Assembly: GCA_029287815.1 (NCBI GenBank)
Contig: JARFQK010000203.1
Coordinates: 1 to 17,520 of the forward strand
Source: Gammaproteobacteria bacterium
GTDB taxonomy: Bacteria > Pseudomonadota > Gammaproteobacteria > SZUA-229
DNA length: 17,520 bases
Direction: 5' to 3'
Below, in pieces: positions 1-9,827 of this stretch. The number at the start of each line of letters is the position of its first letter. The first letter of the stretch is position 1. The notes below the pieces were generated by a model. It was not told the DNA's origin. It saw only the letters and a list, made by a program, of their open reading frames with translations, and searched no databases. A program made the translations under genes and the position numbers.

Positions 1-2361
<2,361 letters not shown>

Positions 2362-2374
2362 CGGGAATCAGAAA

Positions 2375-3694
2375 ATGGCAGAGGAAAAAAACATTGTTGT
2401 CCCTGACATCGGCGACTTCGAGGGTGTGGAGGTCATCGAGATCATGGTATCCCCGGGCGACACCATCAACGTCGAAGACCCGCTGGTATCACTCGAGTCT
2501 GACAAGGCCGCGATGGAGATCCCATCGCCGCTGGCGGGCACCATCCGTGAAGTGAAGATCAAGATTGGCGATCAGGTATCGAAAGGCGATCTATTGGCGA
2601 CGATGGAAGTTGCCGCGGCTGAATCGGCGGCAGTCGCTCATCAAGAGGCAGAGACCGCCGAGCCGCCGAAAGAAACACCTGGCGCGACCGAACCCGAACA
2701 GCCCCCGACGCCAACTCCGACACCGAGCAGAACGCCAGCCGCCGATCAAAGACCACCGCCAGTCACACCGTCGCCGATCGATGAGGCTGGCTTCCGCAAG
2801 GCCCATGCCAGCCCGTCTGTGCGCAAATTCGCCAGAGAACTCGGTGCCGACCTTGGACAGATCACCGGCACCGGCAAGAAAGGCCGGATATCCAAGCAAG
2901 ACGTCACCGCGTTCGTCAAACGGGTCATGACATCAGCTACAGCCGGTGGCGGGCTCGGTGTCGCGCCGATGCCAGAGATCGATTTCAGCGAGTTCGGCGA
3001 TATCGAAACCCAGCCGTTGACCAAGATCAACAAACTGACCGGCCAGTTCCTGCACCGCAACTGGGTCACGGTGCCCCATGTGACCCAATTTGACGAGGCT
3101 GACATCACTGAGCTGGAAGCCTTTCGCCGACAACTCAACAAAGAGCACAAAGATGAAGGCGTGCGCGTGACCGTGCTCGCTTTTCTGATGAAGGCCCTGG
3201 TTTCTGCACTGAAGGAATACCCCCGCTTCAACTCGTCGCTGGATCCAGGCGGTGAAAATCTTGTGCTGAAAAAATACTTTCACATCGGCGTCGCTGTCGA
3301 CACACCCGATGGCCTGGTCGTGCCTGTCATCCGCGACTGTGATCGCAAGTCGTTGATCGAGGTCGCCAACGAACTGATCGCAGTCAGCGCCAGGGCACGC
3401 GCAAAGAAGCTCTCACCAGCTGATCTATCCGGCGGCTGCATCAGCATCTCCAGCCTTGGTGGCATCGGTGGTACGGCGTTCACACCGATCGTCAACGCGC
3501 CTGAGGTTGCGATACTGGGGGTCTCGCGTGCGCAAATGAGACCGGTTTACCAGGAAGATGGTGAATTTGAGCCGCGCCTGATTTTGCCGTTATCACTGTC
3601 ATATGATCACCGTGTCATCGACGGTGCCGATGGCGCTCGTTTCACCTCCTTTCTGAGCAAGTTGCTGTCAGATACACGCCGGCTACTGCTGTGA
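2375..3694 (+). CDS. aceF: Dihydrolipoamide acetyltransferase (E2 of pyruvate dehydrogenase)
   Basis: This is the core subunit of the pyruvate dehydrogenase complex, which transfers acetyl groups from lipoyl-lysine to CoA. The 439-residue protein has one N-terminal lipoyl domain (about 5-80) with the lipoylated Lys44 in ESDKAAMEIP. A Pro/Ala/Thr/Glu-rich flexible linker follows (about 80-140), then a peripheral subunit-binding domain (about 144-182, starting HASPSVRKFARELG). The catalytic acetyltransferase domain covers about 205-439 and carries the active-site motif DHRVIDG at 411-417 (His412, Asp416). E. coli AceF has three lipoyl domains, so this is the short single-lipoyl form. The ATG lies 13 bases after the aceE stop. 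Only a weak GGGAA-like ribosome site is visible, which fits coupling to aceE translation. Confidence 0.96.
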   Translation: MAEEKNIVVPDIGDFEGVEVIEIMVSPGDTINVEDPLVSLESDKAAMEIPSPLAGTIREVKIKIGDQVSKGDLLATMEVAAAESAAVAHQEAETAEPPKETPGATEPEQPPTPTPTPSRTPAADQRPPPVTPSPIDEAGFRKAHASPSVRKFARELGADLGQITGTGKKGRISKQDVTAFVKRVMTSATAGGGLGVAPMPEIDFSEFGDIETQPLTKINKLTGQFLHRNWVTVPHVTQFDEADITELEAFRRQLNKEHKDEGVRVTVLAFLMKALVSALKEYPRFNSSLDPGGENLVLKKYFHIGVAVDTPDGLVVPVIRDCDRKSLIEVANELIAVSARARAKKLSPADLSGGCISISSLGGIGGTAFTPIVNAPEVAILGVSRAQMRPVYQEDGEFEPRLILPLSLSYDHRVIDGADGARFTSFLSKLLSDTRRLLL

Positions 3695-3700
3695 TTTTGC

Positions 3701-3761
3701 GTAGGAGCGGCTTCAGCCGCGAATTTGGTGGCGTCGATTTCGCGGCTGAAACCGCACCTAC
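3701..3761. repeat. REP-like imperfect palindrome between aceF and lpd
   Basis: Two 23-base arms (3701-3723 and 3739-3761) are inverted copies matching at 21 of 23 positions, separated by 15 bases. Each arm has a GCGGCTTCAGCCGC-type core or a close variant: in the left arm GCGGCT and AGCCGC flank a 2-base loop, so it can also fold alone. GTAGGAGCGGCTTCAGCCGC-type elements are widespread REP sequences in gammaproteobacterial genomes. In a transcript this would be a stable hairpin in the 85-base aceF-lpd gap, possibly affecting mRNA decay or partial termination. No U-tract follows, so it does not look like a full intrinsic terminator. Confidence 0.85.
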
Positions 3762-3779
3762 ATCGATTGGAAATCTCTT

Positions 3780-5552
3780 ATGAGCAAGATAGTCAACGTT
3801 GAAGTGCCGGATATCGGTGATTTCACCGATGTCGACATCATCGAAGTCATGGTCACCGCAGGCGATCATATTGCCGCTGAAGATCCACTGATCACGCTCG
3901 AGTCTGACAAAGCCACGATCGAAATACCCTCGCCTCAGGCCGGCATCGTCAATGAGGTCCTGGTCAAGGTGAACGACAGGGTTTCACAAGGCGATGTGAT
4001 CCTGACCATGGAGATCCTTGCCGATACACAGGACGCAGCGACTGCCGCCACGAACGAGAGCTTGGAACAGGCCACAGAGATCAGCGCCCAGCCTGCACAA
4101 CCCGCTGCCGCGCCAGAGGCCAAAGCGGCACCCGCAGGCGGCAGCGACATGCACGCCGAAGTGCTCGTGCTGGGTTCCGGGCCAGGCGGCTACACGGCGG
4201 CCTTCCGTGCCGCAGATCTTGGTAAACAAGTCATCCTGATCGAGAGGTACGACAATATTGGTGGCGTCTGTCTGAACGTTGGCTGTATCCCGTCGAAAGC
4301 CTTGTTGCATACTGCCCAGATCATAAACGAAGCGCAAGCGATGGCCGCGCACGGTATCGCATTCGGCAAACCGAAAATCGAACTGAAGAAACTTGCTGCA
4401 TTCAAGAACAAGGTTATTGGCCAACTCACCGGCGGCCTCGCCGGCCTCGCAGCAAAACGCAAGGTGCAGATCGTGACGGGTACGGGCCGATTCACGTCCC
4501 CGACCACGATTGACGTCAGCAACGACGAGGGCGTCCAGAGCATTTCGTTTGACAATGCGATCATCGCGGCCGGCTCCAGAGTCCTGCGGATACCGGGATT
4601 CCCCTACGATGATGATCGTCTGATGGATTCGACCGGCGCTCTCGAGCTGGCCGATATACCCGAGCGGCTGCTGGTGATCGGCGGTGGCATCATCGGCCTG
4701 GAAATGGCCACGGTTTACGATGCGCTGGGTTCGAAGGTCTCGATCGTCGAACTGACCCCGGGTCTGATCCCGGGTTGTGACCGCGATCTGGTGCGCCCGC
4801 TGGAGAAGCGTATCAAGCAGTTCTGCGAGAATCTCTGGCTCAACACGAAAGTCACGGAAATGAAGGCCTTGAAGAGTGGTCTGAAGGTCAGCTTCGAAGG
4901 CAAAGCCGCGCCCGATAACGACACTTTCGATCGCGTGTTGCTCGCCGTGGGCCGAAGCCCCAATGGCAAGGACATCGGCGCCGAGAACGCAGGCGTGATC
5001 GTCGATGAACGCGGGTTTATCCCGGTCGACAACCAACAACGCACCAATGTCGATCATATCTACGCGATCGGCGATATCGTCGGCCAACCGATGCTAGCCC
5101 ATAAAGCCACCCATGAGGGCAAGACCGCAGCCGAAGTAATTGCTGGCATGAAATCCTATTTCGACGCCAGGACGATACCGTCAGTGGCCTATACCGATCC
5201 GGAGGTCGCGTGGATGGGTATGACCGAGGAACAGGCCAAGGCCGAGGGTATTGAGTATCAGAAAGGCGCCTTTCCCTGGGCCGCCAGTGGTCGTTCGCTC
5301 AGTAACGGGCGCAACGAAGGCTTGACCAAAGTACTGTTCGAAAAAGACACACATCGAATCCTTGGCGCCGGCATCGTCGGCAGCAACGCCGGAGAACTGA
5401 TCGCCGAGGCGGTACTGGCCCTGGAGATGGGTGCCGACATCGGGGACATCGCGCTGACCATACATCCACACCCAACGCTTTCGGAGACGCTCAATTTCGC
5501 CGCCGAGGTCGCCGAAGGAACCTGTACGGATATCTACATTCCAAAACGCTGA
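3780..5552 (+). CDS. lpdA: Dihydrolipoamide dehydrogenase (E3) with N-terminal lipoyl domain
   Basis: This FAD-dependent E3 subunit reoxidises dihydrolipoyl groups of the pyruvate dehydrogenase complex and reduces NAD+. The 590-residue protein begins with a lipoyl domain (about 1-80, Lys44 in ESDKATIEIP) and an Ala/Pro-rich linker (about 82-122). The flavoprotein disulfide reductase then starts with the FAD motif GSGPGG (132-137). The redox cysteines are Cys164 and Cys169 in GGVCLNVGCIPSK, an NAD-binding GGGIIG motif is present, and the C-terminal catalytic pair lies in HPHPTLSE (His564, Glu569). E. coli Lpd has about 474 residues and no lipoyl domain; lipoyl-fused E3s are known from Neisseria and other proteobacteria. 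The ATG at 3780 fits the lipoyl-domain N-terminus, which is in exact register with that of AceF. A paralogous E3 may serve other complexes elsewhere, but this one is clearly dedicated to PDH. Confidence 0.96.
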   Translation: MSKIVNVEVPDIGDFTDVDIIEVMVTAGDHIAAEDPLITLESDKATIEIPSPQAGIVNEVLVKVNDRVSQGDVILTMEILADTQDAATAATNESLEQATEISAQPAQPAAAPEAKAAPAGGSDMHAEVLVLGSGPGGYTAAFRAADLGKQVILIERYDNIGGVCLNVGCIPSKALLHTAQIINEAQAMAAHGIAFGKPKIELKKLAAFKNKVIGQLTGGLAGLAAKRKVQIVTGTGRFTSPTTIDVSNDEGVQSISFDNAIIAAGSRVLRIPGFPYDDDRLMDSTGALELADIPERLLVIGGGIIGLEMATVYDALGSKVSIVELTPGLIPGCDRDLVRPLEKRIKQFCENLWLNTKVTEMKALKSGLKVSFEGKAAPDNDTFDRVLLAVGRSPNGKDIGAENAGVIVDERGFIPVDNQQRTNVDHIYAIGDIVGQPMLAHKATHEGKTAAEVIAGMKSYFDARTIPSVAYTDPEVAWMGMTEEQAKAEGIEYQKGAFPWAASGRSLSNGRNEGLTKVLFEKDTHRILGAGIVGSNAGELIAEAVLALEMGADIGDIALTIHPHPTLSETLNFAAEVAEGTCTDIYIPKR

Positions 5553-5588
5553 GGCGCGTTTCCACCAACAAGCCAAACCGCACGTCCG

Positions 5589-8102
5589 ATGACTGCCGCA
5601 AATAGCCAAACAAATGATAGAAATATCAGAGAACTGCGCCGCCATTTGGATGACTATGCATTGACTCGCCCGACCCATAGCCTGATCATCGCCGGCCTGC
5701 TGAACCTGCTAAGCGCGTGTAGCGGCAGCAGCGGCGACGGCAGTGCAAATCTTGTGGTCGATATTGGTCCAGCACAGACCATTGTACTGGCTGAGGCGGT
5801 TGAGCTCGACGCGACAGTGACTAGGAATCGCCTGCCGGTGGAAGGTCCAATCCGTTACCGCTGGACGCAACTCTCGGGGCCCGGCACCGTCACTTTCAGC
5901 AACCCGGAAGCCGAGGACACCTCGGCGCGCTTCTCAGCTATTGGCAGTTATACGCTCGCGCTAAATGTGAGCACAGGTGGTCTTGACGCCTCGGAAAGCG
6001 TGAACGTCACGGTCAACCTGAAGGCTGCAGGTCCAACCGGCTTGATCGCCAGACCGATTAACTCAACAGCATGCATTGCCCCGGCGACACCGCCTGTCGC
6101 GACGCGCATTCGACTGGAAGATCCATTCCCGAACCTGCCGACGCTGACCGCGCCGATTGCACTGCTGATGGCACCCGGCGACAGCGGTCACTGGTATGTC
6201 GTGCAACAGACAGGACAGGTGCTCAGGTTCGAAAACGCTTTTGGAACCAGCATCGTCGATACCTTCATCGATATCGCTGATGGCAGGCTCGAATACGGCG
6301 GTGAGATGGGCCTGTTGGGAATGGCTTTTCATCCCGATTATGCAAACAATGGCTACGTTTTTCTCTCCTACACGAGCAATCAGGCCGGACTGCAATCGCG
6401 GATTTCCCGCTTCAAGCTCGACGCAACCGGCCGGGCCCTGGATCCGGCATCTGAGCAGGTCGTTCTGAGCGTTGACCAACCCTACAGTAACCACAACGGC
6501 GGCCAGATCGCATTCGGACCGGACGGCTTGCTCTACGTCGGACTCGGTGATGGCGGCGCCGCTGGCGACCCCGACGGAAACGGCCAGAATACTTCAACGC
6601 TACTGGGTTCGATGTTGCGTATCGATGTCGGGGATGGCTCATCCGCAGGCTATACGATCCCGGCCGACAACCCGTTCGCCAGCAGTGGCGGTCGTCCCGA
6701 GATCTATGCGTACGGCCTCCGCAACCCGTGGCGTTGGAGCTTCGACCGAAATACCGGCGACCTCTGGCTGGGTGATGTCGGCCAGGACGCCTACGAAGAG
6801 ATCGATATCATCACCACAGGCGGAAATTACGGCTGGAATACCATGGAAGGTAGGCACTGCTATAACACGGTCAACTGTGACCAGACTGGACTGATAATGC
6901 CGGTCGCCGAGTATGATCACAGCCAGGGTTTTGCGGTCACCGGTGGCTATGTTTACCGTGGCGACGCAATCGCATTCCTGCAAGGCCGTTACCTTTACGC
7001 GGATTTCGCAACCGGCAGAATCTGGGCACTGGCGCAAACCGGGGCGGACGCATACGCCTCAGAGGAACTGCTCGATACCAGTTTGAACATAGCCTCGTTC
7101 GCCGAAGACCACAACGGCGAACTCTACGTGGTTGATCTGGGCGGCAGTATCCTGAAGATCAGCGGCGACGGTGGCAGCCAGACCGGACGAATACCTGCGC
7201 TGCTTTCCGAATGGGGCTGTTTCGAAGATGCTGACACCTCGAGATTCTCCAGTCACGTTATCCCCTATGACGTAAACACCAGACTCTGGTCCGACGGCGC
7301 AGAAAAAAGCCGCTTCATGGCCATTCCGGATGGCACCACGATCGATATCGACGACCAGGGCCATTTGGATCTTCCAGTAGGCAGTGTTGTCGGCAAGCAT
7401 TTCTATCTTGGCGACCGCCTGATCGAAACGCGTCTGTTGCTGCATCATCAGCCGCCACATGGCTGGAAGGGCTATAGTTACGAGTGGGACCTGGCCGAAA
7501 CCGAAGCGACATTGCTGACCACAGCCAAGGATACGGCGATCGATGGCCAGATCTGGCATTACCCGAGTCGCGCAGAATGCGATGCCTGCCACACTGCAGT
7601 CGCTGGTTTCACACTCGGGCCCGAGGTTGGTCAGCTCAACCGTGCTTTCACCTACGAGGCTACCGGTATCGAGGCCAACCAACTGATCACGCTGGAGAGC
7701 ATCAACATGCTGACCCGGCCTCTGACTGACGACGAAAAATCAACAGCACTCTATGCGATCGACGACACGGCCTACTCCGCGGAACGCCGGGCGCGCAGTT
7801 ATTTGCACGTGAATTGCGCGAACTGTCATCAGCCCGGCGGGCCTGGCGGCGGCAACATCGATCTGCGCATCGCAACACCATTGGAACATACAGGAATCTG
7901 TAACCAGGCACCGCTCGGGGATACGCTTGGACTGATGAATCCGGTGATTATCGCCCCGGGCGAGCCGGACCAATCCATTCTTTTATTGCGTATGGAACAC
8001 CCCGATCAGCACCGAATGCCACCGCTGGCATCGTCGATTGTGGACAGCGAGGCCACCGCGGTCATCCGAAGCTGGATCAGTGATTTGGCCAAATGTCCAT
8101 AG
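5589..8102 (+). CDS. Predicted lipoprotein: PKD-like domain, sorbosone/glucose dehydrogenase-type beta-propeller and two-heme cytochrome c region
   Basis: The 837-residue frame encodes an exported protein with a lipobox-like LSAC ending at Cys44. If translation starts at the TTG at 5661 instead of the ATG at 5589, the N-terminus becomes an ordinary 19-residue lipoprotein signal (MTRPTHS, a hydrophobic stretch, then LSAC). Neither start has a clear ribosome site. A PKD/Ig-like domain spans about 50-145. A GSDH-type (PQQ-dependent sugar dehydrogenase-like) propeller spans about 165-525, with motifs such as GLLGMAFHPDY, NHNGGQIAFGPDG and GLRNPWRWSFD. The C-terminal part has CDACH (664-668) and CANCH (743-747), plus a late HRMPPL segment that may supply a Met heme ligand. 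This layout resembles the SO_2930/HNE_0200-type conserved family. The substrate is unknown. It lies 36 bases after lpd, but a metabolic link to PDH is not evident. Confidence 0.88.
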   Translation: MTAANSQTNDRNIRELRRHLDDYALTRPTHSLIIAGLLNLLSACSGSSGDGSANLVVDIGPAQTIVLAEAVELDATVTRNRLPVEGPIRYRWTQLSGPGTVTFSNPEAEDTSARFSAIGSYTLALNVSTGGLDASESVNVTVNLKAAGPTGLIARPINSTACIAPATPPVATRIRLEDPFPNLPTLTAPIALLMAPGDSGHWYVVQQTGQVLRFENAFGTSIVDTFIDIADGRLEYGGEMGLLGMAFHPDYANNGYVFLSYTSNQAGLQSRISRFKLDATGRALDPASEQVVLSVDQPYSNHNGGQIAFGPDGLLYVGLGDGGAAGDPDGNGQNTSTLLGSMLRIDVGDGSSAGYTIPADNPFASSGGRPEIYAYGLRNPWRWSFDRNTGDLWLGDVGQDAYEEIDIITTGGNYGWNTMEGRHCYNTVNCDQTGLIMPVAEYDHSQGFAVTGGYVYRGDAIAFLQGRYLYADFATGRIWALAQTGADAYASEELLDTSLNIASFAEDHNGELYVVDLGGSILKISGDGGSQTGRIPALLSEWGCFEDADTSRFSSHVIPYDVNTRLWSDGAEKSRFMAIPDGTTIDIDDQGHLDLPVGSVVGKHFYLGDRLIETRLLLHHQPPHGWKGYSYEWDLAETEATLLTTAKDTAIDGQIWHYPSRAECDACHTAVAGFTLGPEVGQLNRAFTYEATGIEANQLITLESINMLTRPLTDDEKSTALYAIDDTAYSAERRARSYLHVNCANCHQPGGPGGGNIDLRIATPLEHTGICNQAPLGDTLGLMNPVIIAPGEPDQSILLLRMEHPDQHRMPPLASSIVDSEATAVIRSWISDLAKCP

Positions 8103-8229
8103 GATCGATGTCGCCGATGGAATCTTGTACACGCAAGTCACAGTTTCCCGGTTACGCATTCCTAACTCGCGTTTGTCACCAGGCGGCGTCGCGTACTGAC
8201 GAGGTACTGGCCTTTCTGACAAAGCTCGG

Positions 8230-8270
8230 ACGTTGGACGATCGCTCACAGCCAACGTTGATCTTGTGAGC
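8230..8270 (+). promoter_or_regulatory. Interlocked inverted repeats (possible H-type pseudoknot or operator) upstream of the gerW-like gene
   Basis: ACGTTGG (8230-8236) is complementary to CCAACGT (8251-8257). GCTCACA (8243-8249) is complementary to TGTGAGC (8264-8270). Both stems are perfect 7-mers, and the second gains a G-U pair at 8250/8263. They interleave as stem1-stem2-stem1-stem2 with connecting loops of 6, 0-1 and 6 bases, which is textbook H-type pseudoknot spacing. The block ends 70 bases before the ATG at 8341. Whether it is transcribed is unknown; a weak promoter-like pair overlaps it, in which case it would act as DNA operators. Confidence 0.4.
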
Positions 8271-8291
8271 TTGATGACGATGGCGTATGGT
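8263..8291 (+). promoter_or_regulatory. Weak sigma-70-like promoter candidate
   Basis: TTGTGA (8263-8268) and TATGGT (8286-8291) are separated by 17 bases, and each matches 4 of 6 consensus positions. The pair would start transcription near 8298, giving a leader of about 40 bases before the gerW-like gene. The -35 half overlaps the right arm of the inverted repeat at 8264-8270. The score is low and this may be chance. Confidence 0.25.
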
Positions 8292-8340
8292 TGACCGTAC
8301 GGACCGAGGCAAAATTAGAAATCTCTTCCTGGAGATCGCA

Positions 8341-8697
8341 ATGGAAAATATTGAAAATCTGTTCGATAAGGCGGTTGCCGAGATCGAGCGCATGCTCAAC
8401 ACCAAAACCGTTGTCGGCGAACCGATCACGATCGAAGGCACTACACTGATCCCACTGGTCAGCGTCGGTTTCGGCTTTGGCGTTGGTGCGGGTCAGGGCA
8501 ATGAGCCAGACAAAGGCAGCGGCCGCGGCGGTGGCACCGGCGGCGGCGGCGGTGTGAAGCCAGTGGCACTGATCATCATCAATGAAGATGGTGTCCGAGT
8601 CGAACCGATAAAGTCCGGCACGGCCTCAATGCTAGAAAAAGTCGCCGAAACCATTGGCAAGTCAGCAACGGGTCCAAGGAGTAAAGCCGCTGACTGA
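8341..8697 (+). CDS. GerW/YtfJ-family protein
   Basis: This is a 118-residue protein of the family named after the Bacillus sporulation/germination protein YtfJ (GerW). Homologues in non-sporulating proteobacteria have no settled function. Visible features are an amphipathic N-terminal helix with MENIENLFDKAVAEIERML, the family-like VVGEPI element at 25-30, and VSVGFGFGVGAG at 40-51. A Gly-rich stretch follows at 59-71, then a hydrophobic VALIIINEDGVRVEPI strand region. The reading frame is open back to an ATG at 8287. I chose 8341 because GGAG sits at 8331-8334 with 6-base spacing and because family members begin near this helix. No signal peptide or membrane span is seen. It heads a compact cluster with the DUF2953-like gene (15-21 bases downstream), the same pairing as ytfI-ytfJ in Bacillus. 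Confidence 0.82.
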   Translation: MENIENLFDKAVAEIERMLNTKTVVGEPITIEGTTLIPLVSVGFGFGVGAGQGNEPDKGSGRGGGTGGGGGVKPVALIIINEDGVRVEPIKSGTASMLEKVAETIGKSATGPRSKAAD

Positions 8698-8718
8698 GCG
8701 GTCTGCAGTCCTGTGCTG

Positions 8719-9300
8719 ATGGGCATCGCATGCACCCTGATTGCACTGATCGTATTGCTGGCGATTCCGGTTTCACTGAGCTTTCAGGTCGCCTGGCGAC
8801 GAGGCTTCAAAGGGGACCTCAAACTGAAATGGCTGTTCGGCCTGGTGCGCGTTGGATTGCCCGTCTCGATGGCGGGCAGACGCGCTTCAGAAAAAGGCGC
8901 AGGCGAACAAAGCAAGCAGAAAAAGCCGTCAACCGACAGAAAATCCAGCCCGCTGGCTGCCATTCGTCAATCATCGTTTCGCCGTCGACTCTACAAGTTC
9001 CTTCGCGATTGTTGGCGTGCGGTACACAAGCATGATCTGAAGCTGAGCGTTCGCATTGGACTGGGCGACCCGGCAGAGACCGGAATGTTGTGGGCCATGG
9101 TGGGACCAGCATCGGGTGTGCTTGCGACCGTGCCCGAGGCATCCATCGAAGTCAAACCGGAATTCGTCGAAGCTGTTTTTGAACTGGACAGCAGTGGAAG
9201 CATTCGCATCGTACCATTACAACTGATCTACCTGATCATCGGCTTGCTGCTCTCGCCGACGCTCTGGCAAGGCATTAAACGCATGCGCAACACCAGATGA
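8719..9300 (+). CDS. DUF2953-like (YtfI-like) membrane protein
   Basis: This is a protein of 193 residues from the ATG at 8719; a GTG at 8713 would add two residues and neither start has a strong ribosome site. It has one hydrophobic segment at the extreme N-terminus (IACTLIALIVLLAIPVSL) and a second near the C-terminus (LQLIYLIIGLLL). Between them is a basic, Lys/Arg/Ser-rich stretch, then a beta-rich part containing LSVRIGLGDPAETGMLWAMV. A GDPA(x)TG-type segment next to a short hydrophobic helix is what I associate with DUF2953. The position directly after a gerW-like gene supports the call, since ytfI (DUF2953) and ytfJ are neighbours in Bacillus. Function is unknown. I infer a membrane-anchored partner of the GerW-like protein. 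Confidence 0.62.
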   Translation: MGIACTLIALIVLLAIPVSLSFQVAWRRGFKGDLKLKWLFGLVRVGLPVSMAGRRASEKGAGEQSKQKKPSTDRKSSPLAAIRQSSFRRRLYKFLRDCWRAVHKHDLKLSVRIGLGDPAETGMLWAMVGPASGVLATVPEASIEVKPEFVEAVFELDSSGSIRIVPLQLIYLIIGLLLSPTLWQGIKRMRNTR

Positions 9301-9307
9301 GACTGGG

Positions 9308-9571
9308 ATGAGCCGTTTGCGTGCAACCGAAATGTACAAAGATGCCGAGCGCCTGCTGCTGGTCGTTGAATCTGTGACTTTAGAGCATGGGTGTTCGTCT
9401 TCGGGCGCACACCTGTTCGGTGCGGTCGAACCGGTCGCTGTTGTCGTTAGCAGCGGCGGCAGGGTCTATGCTCTGAACATGAAGGCCAAGGCGGTCAACG
9501 TAGACCAACTGAAACGCGAACTGCCGGTACTGGAGTCATTACTCGTAGCATTCAACAGGCGTCTTGACTAA
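9308..9571 (+). CDS. Hypothetical protein, 87 residues, third gene of the gerW-like cluster
   Basis: I do not recognise this protein. It starts 7 bases after the DUF2953-like stop codon, with a GGG just before the ATG, so it is probably translated in coupling with that gene. The N-terminal half looks helical (about 1-25), the middle has two short hydrophobic strands (AVEPVAVVVSS and GRVYALNMKA), and the C-terminal part is again helical (VDQLKRELPVLESLLVAFNRR). There is a single Cys at 29. No signal peptide or transmembrane segment is visible, so a small cytoplasmic alpha/beta protein is likely. Its place in the cluster suggests that it works with the two upstream proteins, but no function can be assigned. 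Confidence 0.7.
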   Translation: MSRLRATEMYKDAERLLLVVESVTLEHGCSSSGAHLFGAVEPVAVVVSSGGRVYALNMKAKAVNVDQLKRELPVLESLLVAFNRRLD

Positions 9572-9784
9572 CCCGCTGGCGCTTCAATGTGCGGGCTAAA
9601 GACTATGCGTCTGCGAGCAATCGCCGTCACCTGGTTGGCTGCCTCACCTATGAGACTGACAGCCTCGGGGCGCACGCAGACAATATTTGCCGAAGGCGTT
9701 TGCCGGTTTGCCCCTAAGATCCAAACCTTGGTGCAATACCCGACATCGAATGCTCTCTACCAGCGACCGGTTGGATAGCGGACT
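9572..9784. other. Non-coding stretch between convergent genes
   Basis: No convincing coding region is present. The only structure seen is a weak 5-bp hairpin, CCCGC (9572-9576) with GCGGG (9591-9595), directly after the stop of the 87-residue gene. It might contribute to termination of the + strand cluster, but it has no U-tract. Short + strand frames here run into sequence antisense to the hsp20 gene and are not credible. Confidence 0.5.
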
Positions 9785-9811
9785 GGTGACACAGGCAATA
9801 CCGGTGTCACC
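9785..9811. terminator. Inverted repeat between convergent transcription units, terminator-like
   Basis: GGTGACAC (9785-9792) and GTGTCACC (9804-9811) form a perfect 8-bp stem with an 11-base loop. It lies 16 bases beyond the stop of the leftward hsp20 operon and about 215 bases beyond the rightward gerW-like cluster. Neither strand shows a U-run after the stem, so intrinsic termination is not certain. The symmetrical form could serve both directions. Confidence 0.45.
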
Positions 9812-9827
9812 GAGCCCTACTCTCAGG

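Noticed and set aside
3701..3761. aceF-lpd palindrome as an intrinsic terminator
   Set aside because: No U-tract follows, the two arms are REP-like, and lpd is needed for the same complex. A REP element is the better explanation.
3984..5087. Long 367-codon open frame on the minus strand inside lpd
   Set aside because: It is fully antisense to a clear E3 gene. The composition (runs of Asp/Arg/Gly from reversed codons) and lack of recognisable motifs fit a high-GC shadow frame.
8287..8340. Upstream ATG (8287) as start of the gerW-like gene
   Set aside because: There is no ribosome site before it, and the 18 added residues are not family-like. GGAG at 8331-8334 is well placed for the ATG at 8341.
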